Below, piece after piece: positions 44,749 through 55,588 of a DNA stretch of 64,000 nt. Within the stretch, counting starts at the first letter, position 1; the number at the start of each line of letters is the position of its first letter. The translations under genes were made by a program, and so were the position numbers. Source of the stretch: Scilla litardierei (lineage: Eukaryota > Streptophyta > Magnoliopsida > Asparagales > Asparagaceae); the NCBI GenBank assembly GCA_030789695.1, contig CM061132.1, forward strand, positions 32,512,418 through 32,576,417, given 5' to 3'. The notes below the pieces were generated by a model. That model saw only the letters and a program-made list of their open reading frames with translations. It was not told the origin of the DNA and made no database searches.

Positions 44749-46970
44749 TCAAGCAGAGGCACCACCCTCTGGAGGTGGTGATGGGTCCCTCTGCTGTGGA
44801 CCCGACAGTATGGGAGGAGCAGTGATGGTAGTGTGAGGCTCGGATGAATATAGTACGAGGGCAGAAAGAGGATCAACTGTGACATCCGACTCAGAGGTGG
44901 AAGAAACAGGCTCTGTAGAAGCCTGGGGAGGTGAAGCACTGAGTTGTGGAAGGGAAGTCACAGTCGATGGCCTGGGTGGTGGAGCATGTGCAAGGATCAC
45001 TGTAGATGGGCCGGGTGTCCTGAGGAAATCTATGATGGATGCCAAGTCCGACTCGACTCTCAAGTGGTGTGTCGCCATAGAGCACACAAAGTTGTCGAAA
45101 TCTCTCCGTAGGAGAGAAGTCGACTCCTCTAACGCTACCAGGCGACCATCTGTAGTACGGGAGTCGGGTGGAGGGCGGGGGATGTGTCTGTGAGTCACCA
45201 CTCTCGTGCATCGGTCCCGTGCAGCTGAGGCACGGTACTGGGCATGGAAGGTAGGAGAGGGTGAGCTCGAAGGTAACTCAACGGTGGTGGAAGAAAGAGA
45301 TGTTGACACATAAGAGTAGACAGATGTCGACACGCTCTCAGTAAAAATGGCAGCGGATGATGAGGAAGTGGTGCCAGAAAGTGGAATATGGTGACCTAAA
45401 GAGAGAGGAAGTGTAGCTATCAGGTCGCTGAGAGGAGGAAGAGTGGGGTCAGGGTCGTGCTCTGAGAACTCAAGATCTGTGAGGTCAGGAGCAGACTGGA
45501 AATCAGTGCCCTCCGATACAGAAACGGTGGAGAGAGAAAACTGAGTCTCGGGGCAAGAGGTGGAGACAGTCCTCGAAGACTCGAGTGTCGTGGGAGCGGT
45601 GGATACAATGGTAGTGGAAAAGACGGCTCCGGAGGATGATGGGTGAGCAGGTGGTACTGGGAGGCCGGCAACTAAGGCAGTAATGTCATGCAACTCGAAC
45701 TCCGGGGAGCGTGGCACCGGGTCATCATCGGCTGCCTCGACGGGTGCTACGGGGGGCTCGAGTACGTTTAGGGGAGGGAGTGGGTCTACTCGAGGGATCA
45801 TCTAGTCAAGATGAACTGGAGCAATATGGGTGAGGTGCGGGGCCGGAAGAACCATATGTGGAGTGTGGTGAGTGCCTACGAGATAAAGCCAGTGACGAGA
45901 CCCATAAGGTAAGATAATATGCATGTTCTCGAGCACGCGGAGGGTTAAGCGTGTCGGGCCAACAGGACGGTGAAGGTCATCTGGGATGTGAATAGCAAGC
46001 ATCATGGCAAAGATGGTAAAGAAACCACCGCAACAGACGTCAGTGGCGTAGTCGGTGGTGGCGGTATGGAGTAGGTGATGCCACAACAAGTGGGCTGCGT
46101 CAGAGAGCATGAAGGGGTGAAGTGAACCATCCGGGTGGAAACTCAGAAGTCGGGTCATGCCCATGAGATGGGTGAGCTCTGTAGGGACATGGTCCTGACC
46201 TCAGGCATGCAGAAGAGAGTGGTGGCTAAGTACCTCTGAGCGTAACGAAGGCATGGGTGCACGATGCACGATGCCTTCGCCCGACTAGGGCGATAATGAT
46301 CAAGGCCTGAAATACGCTCTCAAAAGGATCGAGAATCAAATGTGTCCACATCATAATGTGGAGAAAAGGCTGCTCGGGGATCGGGGATGGCAAGAAAGTG
46401 AAAGTACTCACAGATCATGGCATGTGTAATAGTGCAGTCGTGATCCATGAGCCGAAAAGTGATGCCATCACCCGCTGGGGTGCGAGCGAGGGAGCTGAGT
46501 GCCTCGAGTGCAATGTGGGTGTAGGTGGGTGCGTGGACACAGAGGAAGCGGTCGAAACCAATCGCTCGGTAGAGGTGATGGACTCCCTGAAGGAGTCCAA
46601 GGGAGTGCAGGGTAGGCACGTCAATGAACAAAGTAGGTACGAGACGATGTTGAGAGATCCTAACAAAGCACTCTCAGTGCGCATCGTCTCGGAACGTGAT
46701 ACCATAGGTACGGAGACGTGCAGGCAAGGCATCCCTGGTGGGGGCGGGGTGTGGCGGTGATGATGTAGAGGCGGTGGATGGTGCTATGGTGGGGATATGG
46801 GCTGAGGTGGTAGGGATAGGTGTGGTAGTGGTGGGAGCTGTAGTAGAGGGGGTGGTAGTGGTGGAGGTAGTGGTGAGTCGGGCGTGATGAGAGGGTCTGG
46901 AGGAAGAGGCGCTTGGAGTGGGCCTCTTTCCCCGCATGGGTGGGGTGGCTGCACCTCGCGTGCGAACCAT
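44749..46970 (-). pseudogene. ATHILA ORF-1-like protein of element D, broken
   Basis: The proposed start is the ATG at 46970 (MVRTRGAATPPMRGK), followed by a long Ser/Thr/Pro stretch. A conserved core resembling the ATHILA ORF-1 family follows in other frames: PTLHSLGLLQGVHHLYRAIG with FRLMDHDCTITHAMICEYF (46631-46320) and CCGGFFTIFAMMLAIHIP (46164-45802). A Ser/Thr/Pro-rich tail of 350 codons follows one stop (45801-44749). The core matches the intact ORF of element E (CCGGMITLIVSCVLRVP). Position after pol is that of an env gene but no signal peptide or clear membrane span is seen. Frameshifts near 46650 and 46200 and a stop at 45802 inactivate it. Confidence 0.7.
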
Positions 46971-47165
46971 CGTATCGATGGTAATGTGATGCTACGGTAT
47001 AAAAATAAAGGGAAGAGTGTACCGAATGCGAGCGATGCGAGCGCCAAAATACCCCCCAAGCTAGTCCTGACAGCAGCCGCAGACGTAAGCAGGGAGTACC
47101 TGAAAATAGAAACGATCAAAACGTCAGAATTAGGCATTAAAAGCGGGGGTAGGATAAACTTGGGG

Positions 47166-47438
47166 TGCTCGACCGAGCAGTACTACTGCTCGGTCCGAGT
47201 CGTGCTGCTCGGTGGGAAGTTCTGACTGAGCACAAATGTGTCCGGTCCGTGCCCTAGGGCATAGGCGATCGGGGGTTTGGGGTTCTTCGGGGGGCGAATG
47301 AGAGGGGGGTGGGGGTGATGTTGGGAGGTGGGGGGGGTTTCTTGGTGGATGGAGGGGCGGCGCCATCGGCGGTGGTGGCGCCGTTGACGGCGCCGTCGAT
47401 TCAAAAGGGGGGACGGGGGCGCAAAAGAGAGGGAGCGG

Positions 47439-47517
<79 letters not shown>

Positions 47518-48112
47518 AGAGAGAGAGAGGAGGGGGCTGACCGGAGTTGGGCGGTGCGACCGGCGGCGCAGGAGGCGGAGCGACGGAGGACGTCGACGGT
47601 GAGGGGTGGGGTCCAAGTAGGTAGGTGTGAGGGAGAGAGCTATGGGAGAGTAAAAGTAATTTTTAAGGTAAAAAAATTTTTAGCTTATGGTAAATTTTAA
47701 AACGGGTTTGGGTAAATAAAACCAACTCATTTGGGGTGGGGCCCGCGAGAAATGATAATATGACTCGGTCCGAGCAGCAGCTGCTCGACCGAGTCAATCA
47801 GCTGAAAAATTAAATAAATTGAGCTGAAAAATACTCCCTCGCATGCTCGACCGAGCATATGACTGCTCGGTCGGACTGTTCATTACTCGGGCCGTGCCAA
47901 CGCCACTCGGGCCGTGTAGGCAGAGTGCTGTTTTCTCCTCAATTCCAAAAGCCTGTCGTACTCGACCGAGCAGCAGATTGCTCAGACCGAGTCGATGTTT
48001 ACTTGGACCAAGCCAGTACTGCTTAGGCCGCGCAGACAGAGTGATGATTCTTCCTCAATTTTTGTCTCTGCCCTGCTCGACCAAGCAGTGTAGCTGCTCG
48101 GTCGAGTCTCCC
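47166..48112. repeat. GCTCGG/CCGAGC palindrome clusters between D protease and ORF-1
   Basis: Dyads at 47166-47215 and 47762-48112 use the same TGCTCGACCGAGCA and CTCGGTCCGAG words as the D LTR. Confidence 0.86.
47440..47529. repeat. (GA)n microsatellite
   Basis: About 70 bp of uninterrupted GA followed by GGGAGGGAGAGAGAGAGAGG, in the noncoding spacer of element D. Confidence 0.97.
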
Positions 48113-48377
48113 GTGTCTCATTTTTCCTTTATTTTCTCTCTAAATCTCCAAATGTGCTGCTCTCCTCCGGCTTCCTTCTGTTGTAACATCGATACACATG
48201 CCTCCACGTGTCCAAACTGTACAAACGATGAACTCGTGAAATCTTTATGATTTTATAATTTTATATCTAAAATATGAAATAAAAATAAGAAATTGAAAAG
48301 GAAAATCCGAAATCTAAGAAATTGGGTTGCCTCCCAATAAGCGCTCGTTTTTAGTAGTGAGCTCGACTCCCTTTGAT

Positions 48378-49216
48378 TTATCGATAGTCGCTTGGTGCGT
48401 GTGGAAGACGCGCGTCGTTTTTCGCGATGGTGCAATCCGACGGCAATTGGTTTCCACCTACTTCAAGACTCTCCTCTGAGTAGCATATGGTCCCAGATTC
48501 TTCATGGTTCGGAGAATGATGTAGAAGTTCCTCATCCAATACTCGGATGTATGCGACGACCGCTTTGTGGTAGGTTGGGTCGCCGTCATCGTCGATACTT
48601 GTTTTCACGAGGTCCTTCATGACCCCCTCAGAAGTGAAATCTTCAATGGCTTCGTCTTCAAGAAGCTCCAAATAGCTGGCCCTCTCCTCGTGAGCATGCT
48701 CTCTCATCAGCTTCTGTAGCCGGAATTCGGCTCCGATGTTCCCCCACATTCAGGGAGAGGGTCCCTTCTCGGACATCGATCAGAACACCGGCCGTCGCCA
48801 TGAAGGGGCAGCCGAGAATAGGTTGGGAGCTCTCTCCATCGGGCATATCCATGATAATGAAGTCGACAGGAACACATAACCCTGGGGGTATCTGAAGAAT
48901 GACATCCCTTGCTACACCCACCGGGTAGGTGATGGAATGATCTGCAAGCTGGATAGACATACTTGTCGGCTCTAGCTTACTTCTAGTCTGTAATCTCTTG
49001 AAAATAGAAAGGGGCATCAGACTGATGCTATCCCCCAGATCAATCAGAGCTCTGCTGATAGGCATCCCTCCAATGGAGCACGATGCTTCCCGGATCCGGC
49101 AGCTTCAGGGGGAGATGATTTCTGATAACAGAGGTGGAGTCCTCCATAAGCTTAATTTCTTTCAGCTTTCTCTTTCCCGTGATAAGATCCTTCAAAAATT
49201 TGGCGTAGATCGGGAT
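48378..49216 (-). pseudogene. Protease region of element D gag-pol
   Basis: The minus strand resumes at [20 protein letters not shown], then the aspartic protease ALIDLGDSISLMPLSIF and PILGCPFMATAGVLIDV; a terminal frame ends SDYR at 48378. Frame changes occur near 49060 and 48700. The right end is cut by element E at the duplicated GGGAT. Normal Athila pol would continue here with RT; instead the post-pol noncoding sequence follows, so about 2.6 kb of RT-RH-IN is missing. Confidence 0.85.
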
Positions 49217-50777
49217 TGACGTGCGTTTATATTTCATATATTCACGCACGTTTTCTTTTGTGTTTCTCCGTGTTTTTCCGCCGTCTTTTATTCGTTTTCT
49301 TGTATTTTCTCGTTTTCTTTCACTTTTCTTTGTTTATCCATGATTGCAGGGGATTGACCACGTAGGGGACGTTTAACGATGATATCCCAAGTCCCCGGAG
49401 CAACGGGAGAAGTCACGCGTGATCCAGGGGGTCAGACGTCGAAGAATTCATCTTTCAGCCCCTCACCCGGTCGGTTGGTCATCTCCAACCGATCGGGTGA
49501 TGCACGCGTGCACCACCCGGTCTCAGCCGGAGCTCACATGGAAGTCACCCGACCGGTTCACAGACCGGTTCAGCGGGGGCCTGTTCTCTGTTTTCTCAAG
49601 CAAAATGCCAACCGATCGGGTGACTCTCACCCGATCGGTTCATCTGTAGCTGAAGATGAAGAGCTGAAGACACGGGCGCCAAACCGATCGCTTCACCCGA
49701 CGGCTCCAAGATCCAACCGGTCACTCAAGAACTCACCCGACCGGTTCATGTGATCGGGTGAAAGCTCGCCGTTTTCTGTTATTATTTTGTAACGGATCAA
49801 CCGATCGGTTGACTTGTCAACCGATCGGTTGATGCGAGAGTCTATAAATAGAACCCCTAGGGTTCCAGAAACGAGGAGCTGCTAGTTTTTTAACTGTTTT
49901 CTCACTTTGTGACGGCTGTAATTGTTACTCTTTTGTAAGTTTTCAGATCTTTCTCAAATTTTAGTATTGTCTTATCTACTCTATTACTTCCGCATTACAA
50001 TCGTCTGATTATGATTCCAACGGTTAATTTTTATTTAGATCGCTTTTTCATGGATTTTTGTGAGTAGTTCCCAAATCTGGGATTTTGGTGGAAACCCCTT
50101 CGGGGGCTCTTCCCGATGCGTCCATAGGGTTAGGAAATCGATAGGGATTAGGAATCTAACGGTTATACGGGGTGTTTCATTGTCATCGGCGGGAAAAAGA
50201 CCGCCTTTGACCGTTGGGCCAAGGGGGAATAAACTTGGCGGTTGACTCCCTAGCCATAGCTCACACCCATAGCGTAGACGTCAAATCCTAGCACGCGGGA
50301 GCGGCAGGATGAGACGTTGGGAGTTATCGTTGCGGGCTTAGTGCTCCCGGGATCGATCAGTGTTAATGGACACGGGAGTACCCACTGATCGAATCTGGGA
50401 AGTCCGGTGTATCATCCTGAGCACCGACCAGAATATCGGGCCCATGGGACACCGGTACCACTTTCAGAGGCAACGTCTCACCATTAGACCCTAATCCCGA
50501 TCGTTATCCATACCCGTAGGCCGTGTCGGCGAGAGCCACTCATCGGAGCGGAAACCAAAGTCCCGGGTTTATTTCTTTATTGTTCATACCCTTTATTTCT
50601 TCCCGTGACAACCATTTACCGATTCGGGCTAGCTCGCCCCTCGGGGTGATTTAGGTCCTATCTGACCCAAGCACAACCTCGCCTCCCTGAGTTCGATATT
50701 CCCGCACCCTACACTAACCGTGCACTTGCGGTAAACCGACACCGCGCCCTTACAGCAGATCGCGGGGGCGCCGGTCA
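49217..50777 (+). repeat. 5' LTR of element E (1561 bp)
   Basis: Starts TGACGTGCGTTTATATTTC and ends GCGCCGGTCA. It has TATAAATAGAACCC at about 49843 as a likely core promoter and a palindrome cluster just upstream (49460-49836). The open frame of 124 codons at 49379 also exists in the other LTR but consists largely of palindrome translation and is not called a gene. Confidence 0.94.
49460..49836. repeat. ACCGATCGGT palindrome cluster in the E LTR
   Basis: More than ten dyads: AACCGATCGGTTGA, CACCCGATCGGTTCA, CAACCGATCGGGTGA and ACCGGT variants. Two half-site types, AACCGATC and CACCCGATC, combine freely. The cluster ends right before the TATA box. It is repeated in the 3' LTR at about 61631-62007. 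Confidence 0.9.
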
Positions 50778-50783
50778 AGTTTA

Positions 50784-50801
50784 TGGTGCCGTTGCCAGGG
50801 A
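50784..50801 (+). promoter_or_regulatory. tRNA-Asp-type primer binding site (element E)
   Basis: TGGTGCCGTTGCCAGGGA differs from the perfect tRNA-Asp complement at two positions, both C-to-T or G-to-A. Confidence 0.88.
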
Positions 50802-51181
50802 GGCAACGTGCTTGTTATTTTAGGATCTCTTGAACCCTCGTGTCTAGCTCACATCCCTACCTCGCGATAATTTTCGCACTCTACACTTTTAGATTTCACT
50901 TGGACATACTGTGGATAGTAATTGTATAGTGCTAATTGACTGAATCGCCGTGCTTCCATCCCAACTTGCGGTTCCCGTTTATGCAACCTGTGCTTTTGAC
51001 GTGTTTGCCACTTGTGCAGTTCTCTCTCTCTCCTTTCGTATAAGATCCCGGCCCCACGACAAGGATGTTGCATGCAGTCTCAGGAGACATCTGAGATCAC
51101 TCTCACCATATCCGCTGTTTGGCGCAGAGCTTAGCAGAATCACTGAATACTTCGAATATACTATCCCTCCTGTCTGCCGCT

Positions 51182-54100
51182 ATGGAAGGCCAGAGATATC
51201 GAGATGCGCAGGAGCACCTTGCCATGGCAACTCCCTTTCCCCACGGTGAAGTGGCGTATATCGACAACCATGGTCTCGAATGTAGTGAAGAAGAGTTAAC
51301 CGCAGAGTTTTGTCAGGAGAGCCACCCGACCGGGTTTGTAGGCTACGCTGGACAGGAATTAATCTATCCCTTGCAGACTTCTATCGAGCGTCCCCGGTCT
51401 TTGGACAATGGAGAAGCTAGAAACAGTTGTGGAGAATCATCGATGATTGAAACCTGTTTTCACCTACAAGCCTTCTTCCCGGATAATTATGATGAGCTCG
51501 GAAGAGACCCGGTGCATCCCTCGATCGTTCCCACTATACCTTGCGAAATTTCACCGTGCGGAGCCACGGCCGAGGGTGAGATTCCGGATGCTGGTTTCCG
51601 AGGAATCCACGAAGAACTCCTTTCCCTTGAGGATGTTCAGCTTGAAAAGTATGCGTCAGGGCCCCAAGAAGTTGAGATGAAAGAATTACCGCCGGGGCTT
51701 AAATATGAATATTTGGGAGCAGGTTCGACCCTTCCGGTTATAGTCAACTCTTCACTACCCGAAGACCAAATGACCAAACTTCTTGGTGTTCTAAAAAGGT
51801 TTAAAGGAGTTTTCGGATATGCAATTGAGGATTTAAAAGGGGTTAGCTTAGGCCTCTGCTCACACAGAATTCTGCTTGAAGATGAGCAAGCCTCCTCGAT
51901 TGAGCCACAGCGGAGGTTGAATCCCATAATGATGGAAGTTGTAAAGAAAGAGATTGTTAGGCTTCTACATGCCGGTATTGTATACCCTATCTCCGATAGT
52001 CGCTGGGTTAGCCCGGTGCACGTTGTACCCAAGAAAGGATGAATGACGGTGGTTCGCAATGAAAAGAATGAGCTAATACCAACGAGGACCGTCACGGGGT
52101 ACAGGATGTGCATTGACTATAGAAAGCTGAACAAAGCCACAAGGAAGGATCATTACCCCCTCCCCTTTATTGACCAGATGCTCGAGAGGCTGGCGAAGCA
52201 TAATTATTTTTGTTTCATGGACGGGTATTCAGGATTTCTTCAGATCCCTATTCATAACGATGACCAGGAGAAGACGACTTTCACTTGCCCATTCGGGACG
52301 TACGCCTGTAGAAGAATGCCGTTCGGACTTTGTAACGCCCCTGCTACATTCCAAAGACTCATGTCCGCTATCTTCTCCGACTACTCCCAAGACATCATGG
52401 AGGTTTTCATGGACGACTTCTCCGTCTACGGAACTAAATTTGACTCGTGCCTCAGTAATCTCACTAAGGTCCTGGAGAGATGTCAGGAAAAGGGACTAGT
52501 CCTAAATTGGGAGAAGTGCCACTTCATGGTCCAAGAGGGAGTTGTGCTGGGACACATCATCTCTTCAAGGGGAATCGAGGTTGATAAGGCTAAAGTTGAA
52601 GTGATTGAAAAGCTTCCACCACCGCACAATCTTCGAGGAGTCCGTGGTTTCTTAGGACACGCGGGATTTTATCGCCGCTTCATAAAAGACTTCTCGAAGA
52701 TTTCCAGGCCTCTGACCCAACTCCTCGTGAAGGACGCACCTTTCGTCTTCAGCAAGGAGTGTATGGAGGCCTTCCGTACTTTGAAGCAAGCATTGATTTC
52801 CGCACCCATAATACAGCCACCGAACTGGAATCTACCCTTTGAGCTGATGTGCGACGCTAGTGATTATGCGGTTGGTGCCGTCTTGGGGCAGAGGAAGGAT
52901 AAAAATCTTCATGTTATATATTATACGAGCAAAACCCTTGATGCCGCCCAAAGAAACTATACAACCACGGAAAAGGAATTGCTCGCGGTGATATACGCCA
53001 TGGATAAGTTCCGACAATACCTCGTTGGCGCCAAGGTGATCGTGCACACGGACCACGCGGCTCTTAAATACCTTTTGAACAAGAAAGAAGCTAAGCCACG
53101 TCTCATTAGATGGATCCTCCTCCTCCAGGAATTCAACCTGGAAATCAGAGACAAGAAGGGGGCAGAGAATGTTGTTGCCGATCACCTGTCCAGGATGCCC
53201 ACTCTCGATTTAAATGCTACACCGATCGATGATTCACTCCCTGACGAGCATCTCTTCTCTGTCTCTTCCTCCTGGACCCCCTGGTACACCGACATCGCAA
53301 ATTATCTGGCTTGTGCCATCGTCCCCCACAATGTGAGCTTTCAGCAGAAGAAGAAGTTTTTCCATGAGGTCCGCAAATTTTATTGGGATGACCCCCACCT
53401 ATACAAAACCTGCAATGATGGGGTGATACGAAGATGCGTCCCTGAAACCGAGGCTACCTCTATCATTTCCCACTACCATGGGCAGCAATGTGGAGGGCAC
53501 ACGAGCACCTACAAGACCACCGCAAAAATTCTCCAAAGCGGGTTCTACTGGCCTACACTCTTCAGAGACACACATGTTTACGTCCAAGCCTGCGATAAAT
53601 GCCAAAGAGCTGGGAGTATCTCCAAAAGGAATGAGATGCCTCAGCACTACATCCTGGAGATAGAAATCTTCGATGTATGGGGAGTGGACTTTATGGGACC
53701 GTTCCCTTCTTCCTCGGTGAACCGGTATATCTTGGTGGCCGTGGACTACGTGTCGAAATGGGTTGAAGCGGTGGCCAGTCCAACCAACGATTCCAGAGTG
53801 GTTGCCAAGTTCTTTAAAAGCAACATCTTCCCGCGGTTCGGTGTACCTCGTGTCCTGATCAGTGACGGAGGGAGCCACTTTATAGAGAAGAAATTTGAGG
53901 CCCTCTTAAAAAAATACGGGGTACAACACCGGGTGGGGCGTGCCTACCACCCGCAGACCAGCGGTCAGGCGGAAGTCTCTAACCGGGAGATTAAAAGCAT
54001 ACTAGAAAAGACGGTGGCCAATTCCAGAAAGGACTGGTCATCAAAGCTCCCTGACGCGCTTTGGGCTTACAGGACGGCATTTAAAACTCCTATCGGCACA

Positions 54101-54709
54101 ACTCCCTACCGGCTCGTCTATGGGAAAGCTTGCCATCTTCCTATGGAATTGGAACATAAGGCATATTGGGCAGTTAAGAATCTGAACTTCGACACCAAGA
54201 AGGTAGGAGTGCACCGGCAGCTACAACTCAACGAGCTCGACGAAATCCGGCTCAATGCCTATGAGAACGCCAAGATCTACAAGGAGAAGCTGAAGCAGTG
54301 GCACGATAAGCGAATCTTAAAGAGGGAATTCAAAGAAGGGGACTTAGTTCTCCTGTTCAACTCAAGGCTGAAGCTCTTTCCTGGGAAACTCAAGTCAAGA
54401 TGGTCGGGACCGTTCCGCGTCACCAAGGTTTTCCCGCAAGGGGCTATCGAGATAATGGGAAGGGATGAGCCGTTTAAAGTGAACGGGCAGCGTCTGAAAC
54501 ACTATGCAGTTGGAGAACCAGAATTCTCTCCGGTCGGATCCCCAACGAGCACAACTCTTCCTCTAACCCTCCGGATCCTAATTGACCACCGCTGCGGGCG
54601 TCGAGCCAACGACGTTAAACAAGTGCGCTTCATGGGAGGCAACCCATGTTCTAAACTTATGCTTCGTTTTGTAGGATTTTTTCCACTTTATTTTTCTCTA
54701 TTTTTATAA
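51182..54709 (+). CDS. RT-RNase H-integrase polyprotein of element E, one in-frame stop
   Basis: From the first in-frame ATG at 51182 the frame reads through linker sequence into RT ([20 protein letters not shown]) to a TGA at 52040-52042, then continues in the same frame to 54709. It holds RT with FMDDFSVYG, RNase H with [10 protein letters not shown], integrase finger (H-H-C-C around CGGHTSTYK and CDKCQ), and the DDE residues [24 protein letters not shown]. Only 404 bp separate the LTR end from the ATG and no gag or protease is present there. The stop replaces a codon inside the RT N-terminal part. Apart from it the frame is undamaged, so it could work if the stop were bypassed, or it may be a recent inactivation. 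Confidence 0.88.
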
Positions 54710-54778
54710 ATAAATCCAGCCGAAACAACTTCCGTGAAGGAACTCAGGCGTCTCTTGGGTTTTGCAAAAAACAAGGCC

Positions 54779-55135
54779 TTAACCGATCGGGTGGGTTCCC
54801 ACCCGATCGGTTGGGATGTATCAGATAAATGCCGTGATCTGCCCCCAAATGAACCGATCGGTTGAGGAATGAAGAGACCGGGTGACAGACCGGGTGAGCT
54901 GGGGAGAACTCTCGGAAATTTTTGGGGAATATCAACCGATCGGTTGAGTTCGAGCGCGATCGGTTGAAGCGACCGGGTGAGCAGCCCTCAATTCTCGGGA
55001 AAAATTTGGGAGGCGGCCAACCGATCGGTTGACAAGTCAACCGACCGGTTCGCCTGTAGCGGTTGGCCGACGGGAACTTTCGAAATTCGCCTACCCGATC
55101 GGGTGAGAACCCACTCGATCGGTTCAGTTTCGCCC
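54779..55135. repeat. ACCGATCGGT palindrome cluster between E pol and ORF-1
   Basis: About twelve dyads with the same words as the E LTR (AACCGATCGGTT, ACCCGATCGGGT, GACCGGGTGA). It is followed by TATAAATAACCC at about 55137, so the arrangement palindromes-then-TATA is the same as in the LTR and may mark an internal promoter for ORF-1. Confidence 0.88.
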
Positions 55136-55136
55136 C

Positions 55137-55148
55137 TATAAATAACCC
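55137..55148 (+). promoter_or_regulatory. Possible internal promoter of E ORF-1
   Basis: TATAAATAACCC directly follows the second palindrome cluster, about 450 bp before the ORF-1 ATG. The LTR has the similar TATAAATAGAACCC directly after its cluster. The promoter role is inferred from this parallel. Confidence 0.45.
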
Positions 55149-55588
55149 TAACGCACGGTGACCGCCACCCGACCCCAGGACATCCCCTTCACGCGATTTC
55201 ACGCCCTCCAGCTGTAGAATCGACTTCCTCGACCCTACATACTGTCCCTAAACCCTCATCCCCACTCACTCCCATACTTCCCCAACCCCGCCACCTCGCC
55301 ATCGTCGACATTCCATCATCAAAATCCCCCAAACCCTAACCCTAGCCCCAAAATTTTCAAAATTCTGTTCTTGTCGGATCAGCGAGCGGCGGCTTCCCAG
55401 ATTGTTTCCTCCTACTACGCGAGACCCCCGGGCGCTTGATCTTGCTACATCGATGGGTAACATTCTTCCACTCTACACATCTTTTACTTTGTCTGTAATA
55501 TCCTAAATTGGTGTTGTATCTGCTTCACTTGCCCTGTATTCATCTTAGGCTCGCCCCCACTTTCATTTTCGCCACCCACATAGTCGCC

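Larger units (their letters stand above)
41268..49216 (-). mobile_element. Element D, left part: Athila-like element lacking RT-RH-IN
   Basis: Minus strand. The 3' LTR is 41268-42991; then come an AT-rich 3' region, an ORF-1 pseudogene (44749-46970), a palindrome-rich spacer and a protease fragment ending at 49216, where element E was inserted. The gag continues at 62952-64000. Protease is followed after about 0.4 kb by the typical post-pol noncoding motif (GGGAGGCAACCC at about 48327), with no RT, RNase H or integrase between. The 5' LTR is outside the window. Confidence 0.85.

Noticed and set aside
49379..49753. 124-codon frame present in both LTRs of element E (also 61550-61924)
   Set aside because: It mainly translates the palindrome cluster, lies upstream of the TATA box, and identity between copies follows from LTR identity.
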